This document shows, one piece after another, positions 35,111-42,935 of a stretch of 42,935 bases of DNA (the first letter of the stretch is position 1; each line of letters begins with the position of its first letter). The notes beneath the pieces are model-generated. The model was not told the DNA's origin and made no database searches. It worked only from the letters and a program-made list of their open reading frames with translations. The position numbers and the translations under genes were made by a program. Source of the stretch: Gnetum montanum (Eukaryota; Streptophyta; Gnetopsida; Gnetales; Gnetaceae); the NCBI GenBank assembly GCA_015680685.1, contig MNCI01026473.1, forward strand, positions 63,939 through 106,873. Direction: 5' to 3'.

Positions 35111-35229
35111 CATTAAAAACGATTTTCATATTCTAAGTCATAACGTATTATTTATAATCCCTACAAGATTACCCATTTCATTCAAGCATTTTATTCTGTT
35201 TAACAGGGCAGTCGTAGAACTATTGAAAA

Positions 35230-35590
35230 GACTAGCATAGGAGATCGCGGGTGTTTCTTAAGTTACAAAACAGGAATGGGAGGTGATCTTTCTCATATTT
35301 TTGAAGAAGCTTTTAAAAAAAAATTTATAAAAATATTAATAAAGGTGTGATTGATTTTTTTGCAAAGAATGGAGATGTTCCATGTATGGGTAAGTGGGGA
35401 GACCTATTATTCTATTTAATAACACCTATAAAATTTTAGCTAAATGCATGGCTTTGAATACCAGGAAATTACTTTTATTAAGTTAAATTATGCTAAAGCT
35501 TAATAGGAATGAATGAAATTTTATTATCTTTTGTATGTGTGAACTTGGATTTAGTAATTCTTTTATTTATCTTGTCCTTACCTTGATGGT
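35230..35590 (+). pseudogene. LINE reverse transcriptase remnant, 5' part
   Basis: The frame through about 35393-35465 reads GRPIILFNNTYKILAKCMALNTR, which resembles the conserved plant L1-type RT segment WRPI-L-N--YKI-AK-LA-RL (family knowledge). It has stops and is non-functional. It is interrupted at 35591 by a solo LTR and continues at 36406. Confidence 0.68.
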
Positions 35591-36400
35591 TGATGACGTG
35601 TCATTAAGTGGATGCGTCGACGGGGCCCCGTTTACGCAGCCACCTATCTCGACTTATAAATAAGAGGGCCCTCCACCTCATTTAAGCATCTTTTGAGTAG
35701 TTGCAGCGAAGCTGTTGCATTTTTGTAGGAGTTAGATTATTTTCCCAAGTGCATGCCCACAGTGTGATGGTTGTAATTGTACGGAATCTTTATTTGAGTG
35801 TGACATACTTGGACGAGCACATGATCGGCAATAAAGATCGAGATTACTTCATCATTGCAGCATTCACTTAGTTTAATTATTTAATTTAATTATTAATTGT
35901 TTTTGTTATTTATTGCTTTCTTAGTTAATATTTATTTATCATCATTTACTATTCCTGTTGTTAAATGTAGAATGAGTATGACTTAATCACGAGCATTTAA
36001 GTGTGACTACTTGGTAACCCAACAGTGCACCTAGGATCTACGCTTGGTAATCCTAGTAGTAGTTGTGCACGAGGTCCAAGATGTGTACGGATGATTAAGG
36101 AACAGATGCTCATCGCACTTAGGTTAGCTTAGACTTCATTTCCTATTACTCATTAGTTTAATCAATATTATTCTCCATTGTCTCTAGGAGTAGCAGTAGT
36201 TTAGAATCACATCATATGCCTCACTCTCGACTAAACCATATGTGACAAAGCAAATACTAGTCCAGGTGGGAAGACAACGAACTGCCATCAACGTGTAACT
36301 ATCTAGATACCACAACTAGCCTGTCCGCGGAGTTCGACCAGATTGTGCGTGAACGCTCGTATTCGTATGGTTGGGCGTAGGGGTACCTCGCCGCTCATCA
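35591..36400 (+). mobile_element. Solo LTR in the LINE remnant
   Basis: 810 bp with a perfect 5-bp duplication ATGGT (35586-35590 and 36401-36405). It starts TGATGACG and ends GCTCATCA. TATAAATAAGAGG lies at about 35656 and AATAAAG at about 35830. Its R/U5 is close to the E1 3' LTR, but its U3 is short (about 65 bp) and lacks the GATATC palindromes. Confidence 0.92.
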
Positions 36401-36405
36401 ATGGT

Positions 36406-36960
36406 AATGCTCAATTTGCCACAAATTTTGGATTGAATTCCTCTTTTTCTTTTCAACACTCAGTTCATCAAAGTTGTCCTCTAACTCCCTCTCTTTTCAT
36501 TATTATTGTAGACCATCTTTCACATAATCTGCCTTACAATATACAAAGGAATATCATTAAGAGAATTTCAATTTGGTGATCAAGGTACAAATTTGTTTAA
36601 CATGCACTTTGCAAATGATTTTTTTTCTATGGTGATCATATAATGACAATATTGATGAGTGGGTTACTCTAAAGCCTTGGAAAAACTTGAAAAAAATTTC
36701 TATCTTCTAAATTTTAGGAATAACTTTTTCATTTTAGCTTAATCTTCAAAATTTTGTGGAATGATATATTTGAAGTTACCAAGCTTACTCAAGGAAGGCA
36801 AACATCTTTTTTTATTCTTATCATAGCCTCTTCATCTAGGTTGGATAAACTTTGCATTATACTTAGAAATAGTACAATGACCCTTTAGAAAAAGGTATAG
36901 CAATTACAAATTTCTTTCATTTCATTCTATTGCTTCCAAACCACTAGCTATTCTTCAAGA
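36406..36960 (+). pseudogene. LINE reverse transcriptase remnant, 3' part
   Basis: The reading 36421-36530 contains SVHQSCPLTPSLFIIIVDHL, matching the L1-type RT motif G-RQGCPLSP-LF---- E-L (family knowledge), and downstream a degraded FA-DD-like segment (about 36600-36625, MHFANDFF). Frames are broken. With 35230-35590 it forms one decayed LINE. Confidence 0.72.
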
Positions 36961-38476
36961 TTGTCATCATTAATTAACTACACCCTTGAGTTTGACAAGT
37001 CCTAAGCTGTATTTATTGCATAGCGGCATACCTTATAAGTTGAAAAGCTTTTTTTACTATAATGGCATACCTAAGTTGAAAAGCTTTCTCCACTTTTCTT
37101 AATGAAAATGTTGGTATAGGATTTTTCACTTCATCAAATGTGAAAGGTCCTAAATTTCTACATTTTTTCATTAAGATATTTCTAATACCAAAGTTAACAT
37201 CCTCAGTTGGATTTAAATGACTTTGCAACTCATTCCTACGAAGTTCTAACTCATTCCTACGAAGTTCTAGATTTAAATGACTTGTAACTCATTCCCTAAA
37301 AAGTTCTTCATGACATTTTATTGAATCTGAATTGCAAAGAATTCACAAAGCATCCATTTGAATTGTTCAACAAAGAAACCTAACAACAAACACATACCTA
37401 CCTAAGGCAAGTAGACTTCCTTTTTCTCCTTGTGCCTTTTCCTCCTCATAAAACTAAACTATAGCACACTTGGCCCTTATTTTGCAAGGATCATGGATGA
37501 ATTAATTCATACAATAATCGTTGGATGTTCTGCTTTACCTAATTTTTTTTACCTAACCTAACACCTTCAAATCCTCATAACACCTTCAAATCCTCATAAG
37601 ACCAAAGCCCGCTTGGCCCTTATTTTGTAAGGACCAGGTGTGAATTAATTCATACAGTACTCTTCCAATTTTCTGTTTTAACTATTTCTTTACCAAACCT
37701 AGTAATTGTTCAACAAAGAAACCTAAGAAGAAACACATACCTGCCTAAGTCACAGAGACTGCCTCCTGATGAGACTAAAGCACACTTTGCCCTTATTTTC
37801 GGGGTGAATTAATTCATACAGTAATCTTCCAATTTTCTGTTTTAGCTGTTTTCTTTACCAAACCTATTTTTTGTTGGCATGGGAGTTGTAACTAGTCCGA
37901 CCAAAAAAGCTTTTCAAGGAATAAAACATCTTATGAGGGAAGATTTCGTTGAAATGTGAAGCCAGTGACATAAATCCTTTTGCATAATAGACAATTGAAG
38001 TTACCAACAAGTAGATAGATGATTTACAAGTGCATAGATACGCATCTACCAGTTTTTGCATTTTCATGGAATACATCTAAAGCTACTTGCTGGTAACCCT
38101 GTTCGTTACATTGAGTTCCTAAATATTTCTTGCATCCCAGTGAAATAAATTCATGAAATCGTAAAATGTTCACGGGTAATTCTTGGTAACTGGAATAAAA
38201 ATAGTCGGACACAACCATAGGAAGTTGATTTAATGCAATAATGGATCAAATCAAATGTTTTAAACATACTGTACATATGAACTCCAGCATGGATTACAAA
38301 ATCCCAATAAAATGGGCAAAATTGAAGTCTCACTACAAGTAATATACATGGAAGGAGACTCTGCAAATATTCTCCCTTACAGAAGTTTTTCAATTCAGTA
38401 ACCTGGAATCAAAACTTGAATGACCTTTTGGCTGTACAAAGACAGTATCATTGTTGGATATCATCAAAGAGAGTCT
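36961..38476. other. Spacer and 3' flank of the ACR gene with short direct repeats
   Basis: No gene was seen. Local direct repeats occur at 37225-37310 (ACTCATTCCTACGAAGTTCT in two or three copies), 37558-37600 (CACCTTCAAATCCTCATAA twice) and 37375-37440 versus 37720-37790. The last about 400 bp (38090-38476) is also conserved in the duplicated copy at 33425-33719 and probably includes the 3' untranslated region of the gene, which is transcribed leftward. Confidence 0.6.
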
Positions 38477-40615
38477 TCAGCCGATTAAAATTTTCCTAAC
38501 ATTTTCTGTTATTTCCCGTCTCTTGAGCTGGTTAGTCAATGTTAAGTTTTCAGTTAAAAGGAATCTGTACAGTTCCCAATGTAAATCATTTACAACATAT
38601 CTCCCAAAATCAGCCTGCACAGCATTTGAAACAGCCTGATGTGAATACGTGAAAGTGTAAAATGGACCCAAAAAAAAAAAAAGATTATTGGGTATCCGGA
38701 ATTACCGAGAAAATGCTTATTCCCAGGGTTTTTAGCACCAACGTTACATTATCAAGCACTCTTGGTCTTCCTCTTCCACCCAGTTCAATTCTGGTGGCAA
38801 CAATCAACTCGGTCTCGGGGCCACGATCTGCAACAAAAACTTTAACAGGATACAGAATTTCATGTCTCAAACGCAAACAGATGCTAGATTGCTTATCAGG
38901 ATCAATTATCTTTCTTCCATCTGCTTGCACTATGAAAAGGTCCAACTCACTTTCCCCTTGGGAATTTTTTGACAATCGACCATAGGAAACCTGCAGAAAA
39001 ACAGTAGCAATTGCAATTATGAGAACATTTGAAAATATAACTTCGATGGAAAGATCACAAAAAACAGGCCCCAATGCAAAAGCCCATTTACCTGAAAGTT
39101 ATAATCCTTGAAAGTTCTAAGAACATCGTAAAGCAGGCCCATCCGATCTTTGCATGCAATTTGAACCAGAGTGTGACCAGGGCTTAATGAATTGTCAAAG
39201 TTTATAGAAATATTTTGGTGAAATGCGTCCTTTTGATGCTGGTCGCCCAAATCCGTTTGTGCCTTTGATGAATTTATATTGAAAATATTCACAAGTTCCG
39301 GTGGAAGCAAGGACACAGCAGGTGCACATTCCAGAACATGAATGTCAGATGGTATCGCCTGAATCTTGACCTCCATGTCTGATTCTCCTCCTAAAATGAG
39401 TTTCAAACGATCCGTGATCTCATTTTGCCTCTTCTTGGTATGCAGCAGCTCCCTGCACCCAAAAGTCCCTGCCATGTTCAGAAAATATGCATAACCTACC
39501 CGAGAATCGCTACTTCCAACGTATTCGCAAAAATTTCAAGACTGGGCCAAAATCTAATTGAAATTAATTCAAATATTACTTGCATTGAAAACAAATTCAA
39601 GATGCTCTGAAACAAACAGCGAAATAAATTCAAGCCAATTCAGAACCCTCTAAAACAATCCTTGAAAATATCCTCTAAAACAATCCTTGAAAATATCCTC
39701 TAAAACAATCGGGGAAATAAAATCAAAAAAAATAAAAAAAACAAGATCCTCTGAAAGAAACGGCGGCGAAAGAAATTCAAATTTTTTTTTTTTGAAAGAT
39801 CCTCTCAGAAACTTTTTTTTTTCTTTAAGTCAAGATCCTTGTAAACAAAAGGCGAAAGAAATTCAAACTCCGTCTGCAGAAACGAAACAAAATTGACCAA
39901 ACTAACCTCTTCTCGGTAACGTAGAATATGCCAACGACTCTACCGTCGGGGGCGGTCAGCAGCTTCAATCTGTGCACGGTGATTTCTAACTCCCCGAAAA
40001 GATTCACAACTTCTGCAGAATCATCAATCAGCTTAATCAGAAAAGGAGGGCTAACAAACGAAACGAAACGAAAGAAAGAAAAGAAAATGCAGGTCAAAAG
40101 CTTCGAAAATACGAAACCGAATTCCACACAGACCGTGCAAAAGGGAGTCGCCGTTCTTGGAGCAAATTTGGACACTGAAAATATTCGCAGGTTTGGGCTC
40201 GATGTACGTGAGAAAAAATATGTGTTGAGGATTGGGCGGGCAGGCTGCCACGAGATTGCGCTTGAGCTGATGCCAGCGTATGTGCGGCCTGGGGCCAGGG
40301 CGGGGAACCACCCAGAAAACCTGATAACACCATTTCCCATCCGTTGACAGATCTGCATTCCACATCCAAATTCAAGATCCCAAATCCGAAACCCTAAGAT
40401 TGCAGAAACGAAACACAATGCAATTCCACGAACAGAACCAGAAGCAAAAGCAAAAGCAAACCTGCGCGAGCGACATGAAGGCCGGCCTCGAGAATGATTC
40501 GGGCGAAGTCGCAGCTGAGACCGATTTTGTCGGCACAATTGATGGTGATGACGGTGGGATCTCCCAACCGCATTGTCACCACTTCTTCCGCCGGGGTACT
40601 AGCGCCCATGGCCAT
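38477..40615 (-). CDS. ACT-domain-repeat protein, ACR9/ACR10-like
   Basis: Six exons on minus: 40615-40462, 40352-40134, 40012-39907, 39452-39092, 38990-38706 and 38614-38477 (stop). Every intron has GT at its start and AG at its end, phases agree, and the product is 420 residues; Arabidopsis ACR9 is about 410. The protein has four ACT-like units: residues about 15-90 (VITINCADKIGLSCDFAR, then STDGKWCYQVFWVV), about 105-160 (divergent, ends TAPDGRVVGIFYVTEKREL), about 250-330 (HTLVQIACKDRMGLLYDVL, SYGR, IVQADGRKI) and about 335-420 (TELIVATRIELGGRGRPRVL to the end, WELYRFLL). ACT domains bind amino acids; plant ACR proteins are thought to be sensors or regulators without their own catalysis. 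The start at 40615 (MAMGAST) could also be 40609. It appears intact. Close relatedness to ACR9/ACR10 is recognised from memory, without a search. Confidence 0.9.
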
Positions 40616-41607
40616 CCTCCTTCTCCTTCTCCTTCTCTTCTGACCACAATTCTGTTTCAAACCTCTTTCACTCTGCGAATAATGCCCTTGCCCCTCGTAT
40701 CCAGACAATTCCCAGAACCCAAATCTCGCTGCATCTGTTGCATATCCGTCCGTTTGTATTTGTATCTAACACATGAACGAAACAGCCAACGGAGGCACGA
40801 AGGAATATGTGTGTGTCTGTGCGTATTCGAAGCGATCGTGGAAGAGTGGAAAACGTGGCGGCGATAAAAGAGTCAAAAGCAGAAAATGGATTGGTTGAGG
40901 GTTGTGGTTCGTTAACAAGCCACGCGGCTGCGTCGGCGATATGATTGAATCAGAAGCAAAAGCAAGAACCAGAACAAGGTGCCGATGAAAGAGGAAGAAG
41001 AAGATCTTGTTGTTGCTGTTACTGTAGCTACCTGTGCCTGTGTCTGTGTCTTTCTGTATGGTATTGTAGCTCTTGTAGTCTAGTCGGGTGTGGTCTGTAG
41101 TCTGGTGTGCTTTTCGTTTGTCCCGTGCTTTGGGATTGACCTTCTCAGTTCGTGCCTGCTATTTTCATTTATTATTTGTTTTGTATTGGATTGTGTGTTT
41201 TTCCAGTCGTGGCAGGTCGGTCGAGCGTTGTTGAAAAATCAGTCCAAGTCCACGGGGGTTGGCTTTGCAAATTGCAGTTATCATGGCGCAAGCGCAAGCC
41301 TCCACTTTTTACCATATCGTGCCACCTCCGAAATCTGCGTGATGTATGCCGTCTTGGATTTTTTGTTGTTGTTGCTCATTTCACTTTTGGAAACTTTGAT
41401 GAATGGAATGTTGCCGCCCGTTTTGTGGTCTTGTCCTTGGTAAGTTCAGCCCACCCCGTTGGGTTTTTAAAAACTCGAGTTAACCTTGGTAAATCCGCTT
41501 TGTTTAATTTCCATTATCGTAAACGCAACCGGCTGCACGTTTTTTACCCACGCTCTTTCCGTTCACAATGTTTAAAAGGTTTATCCTATTTTAACTTGCT
41601 ACAATAA
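40616..41607 (-). promoter_or_regulatory. Upstream region of the ACR gene
   Basis: It is less AT-rich than the rest of the window. Just before the start codon the minus strand has a GAAGGAGAAGG purine tract (about 40613-40640), a common feature of plant 5' untranslated regions. I see no firm TATA box. Reading frames at 41090-41443 and 41152-41607 have no recognisable domain. The promoter assignment rests on position alone. Confidence 0.4.
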
Positions 41608-42259
41608 ACAAATAATACATGTGGTCCTAACCTTAAACCTCATTGCGACAATAATAAAAAGTTTGAATACTTTCTTCCTTTTAATATCCTAAGCAATTAC
41701 AAGGATCATCATGCACCATGGCATAGGTTTGTAATGTTATACATCTAGTACTAAGACATAGGCAAGTTTGTAATGCTATACATTTAAATAATAGTGATAT
41801 CGGCCTAAGTTGTTAGCTCTTTATTTTATTAGGCAAGAGGTTGCAAGTTAGAATAATAGTGATATTGGCATCTAAAACTTTTCTTCATAGTATTTATTTT
41901 CAAGATATATAGTCAAATTAAAATTGTATAATTGCCCATTACAAGTTTTTCAAGTGGAGGTGTCAAAATTTAAAATAATTATTCGGTTTGTCCTTTTTCA
42001 CAATTTTTGCTATAACAAATAATAGCAAATGGCCTAGCTTACCTACAACTTCCTCATCATTAGCCATCCTAAATCATCATCATCATTAGTTACTCTCCAA
42101 TGGTAGTATCCAATGATTATGCTACCAAGTAACCTCAACACACTTGTAGCAATCATGTGGCCTAATCCAAAAGTCTCTAAATCTGACATTGCATAATAGG
42201 ACCATCACAATCACCTCTACTAGTCAAGTAATATAACAACCCATATTTTTAGCTCCATT
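41608..42259. other. Unassigned AT-rich spacer
   Basis: No gene, terminal repeat or RNA feature was found. A few short near-repeats (for example AATAATAGTGATAT at about 41788 and 41853) are present. Confidence 0.5.
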
Positions 42260-42590
42260 GATGAGAACAGTTACTCTAATTATTGGAGTGGTTACTTTAG
42301 TGATTACTTTAGTAGTTACTCTAATTATTAGAGTGGTTACTTTAGCAGTTATTCTAATTATTAGAGTGGTTACTCTAGCGGTTACTTTAGCAGTTATTCT
42401 AATTATTAGAGTGGTTACTCTAGCGGTTGCTTTAGCAGTTATTCTAATTATTAGAGCAGTTACTCTAATTATTAGAGTAGTTGCTCCCAAGCCTATAAAT
42501 ACAGTGCCTAGGCGCACAATTGAAGAAAGTCTCTTCGCAATCAAGTAGCGAACTCTTGTAGTCTGTTTAAAAGTTAGAGTATTTTCCAAG
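42260..42590 (+). repeat. Partial LTR with a minisatellite U3
   Basis: It starts TGATGAGA like the other LTRs. The minisatellite (42281-42480) occupies the place of U3, then a TATA box (CCTATAAATAC, 42493-42503), then AAGTAGCGAACTCTTGTAGT and AGAGTATTTTCCAAGTG, which match the first part of R in the LTRs at 6981 and 35591. It stops at 42590, where another LTR begins, so it was split by an insertion. Confidence 0.72.
42281..42480. repeat. 15/45-bp minisatellite
   Basis: Built from related 15-bp blocks (GTGGTTACTCTAGCG, GTTACTTTAGCAGTT, ATTCTAATTATTAGA). Two full 45-bp units lie in tandem (about 42366-42455), with shorter variants on both sides. The period is a multiple of three, so long frames stay open on both strands (42258-42548 plus, 42224-42589 minus); these are not genes. 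Confidence 0.88.
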
Positions 42591-42935
42591 TGATGAGCGG
42601 CAATATCGCATTCGCAATATCGCAGCCCGCCACAATGTCTATAAATAAGAGGCAGCTTTCCCTGTTTTAGGCACTTAGACTTAGACCCTTAGCCAAACTA
42701 TAGCAGTTTTACCATTCCAGAGTTAGAATAATTTCCATGTGCCCGCAGTAGGAGTGTTAAAGTGGACGGATCTTTATTCGAGCAAATTGTACTTAAGCAC
42801 ACATTTGTGTACAGTAATAAAGACGAACTTTCTGATAAACCTTGCAGCATATGGACTAAGCTAAATAGTTATTAATTATTGTTGAATGTTTAATTACTTT
42901 CTTAGTTAATTAATCTCTCTCAACCCTTGACTCTC
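42591..42935 (+). repeat. Start of an LTR running off the window
   Basis: It starts TGATGAGCGG and has a short GCAATATCGC array (42600-42625), TATAAATAAGAGG (about 42640) and an R region with AATAAAG (about 42818) very like E5. If it inserted into the preceding LTR, the left target copy is CCAAG (42586-42590). Confidence 0.8.

Noticed and set aside
39825-40538. 237-residue minus-strand open frame spanning the start of the ACR gene
   Set aside because: It reads through introns 1 and 2; splice sites and homology place exons 1-3 in separate segments and partly in other frames.
41090-41607. Two overlapping frames upstream of the ACR gene
   Set aside because: No recognisable domain; low-complexity hydrophobic translation in a likely upstream region.
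42224-42589. Long frames on both strands with repeated ITLIIRVV/TARVTTLIIRIT-like residues
   Set aside because: They arise from the 15/45-bp minisatellite, whose period is divisible by three; no start context, domain or codon signal supports a protein.

Overview
The window is nuclear DNA from a seed plant. It is dominated by nested, decayed LTR retrotransposons and has one recognisable host gene near the right end. The gene (an ACT-domain-repeat protein with six plant-type exons) and the density and age of the nested elements fit a large genome; a gymnosperm is my guess, but nothing here proves it. The sequence contains one 52-base gap (12885-12936) and a single N at 26072.

Layout, 1-31794: a nested stack of related Ty3-like elements that carry gag and aspartic-protease remnants, and in one lineage a second ORF, with no reverse transcriptase or integrase that I can find. 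The oldest, E2 (minus strand, 5' LTR at 30916-31794), runs leftward to 7850. It is interrupted by E5 (23696-30823, plus, duplicated target GTTGT), E4 (10240-17004, minus, duplicated target CCAGC), a solo LTR (8776-9638, duplicated target TGCTT) and E1 (plus, its 3' end at 7849). E1 is itself interrupted on its left by E3 (minus, ending at 717). E1 and E2 share one architecture: gag-pro, a T-rich tract, a long untranslated tail, then ORF2, which has a 'putative plant transposon protein'-like domain, a linker and a coiled coil. E4 and E5 are a shorter lineage with the same gag-pro and tail but no ORF2. Primer sites match tRNA-Asp. The U3 regions carry variable arrays of GATATCGCG palindromes just upstream of TATAAATAAG.

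Layout, 31795-42935: a tRNA-derived SINE-like dimer (32366-32520), a local tandem duplication (32610-32963), a rearranged partial copy of the ACT-repeat gene (33720-35110) in which exon 4 is lost and exons 5-6 are inverted, a LINE reverse-transcriptase remnant (35230-36960) split by a solo LTR (35591-36400, duplicated target ATGGT), the intact ACT-repeat gene (38477-40615, minus, 6 exons, 420 residues), about 1.6 kb of upstream sequence, and finally an LTR whose U3 consists of a 15/45-bp minisatellite, broken by the start of another LTR that runs off the window.

The retroelement genes would work as a parasite set: Gag makes particles and the protease would process Gag, while RT, RNase H and integrase must come from another element. 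The ACT-repeat gene is the only ordinary host gene. The most notable observations are the RT-less gag-pro-ORF2 architecture with an AG|ATG splice-acceptor-like junction before ORF2, the modular U3 repeats, and the inverted ACR pseudogene that could form a hairpin transcript.
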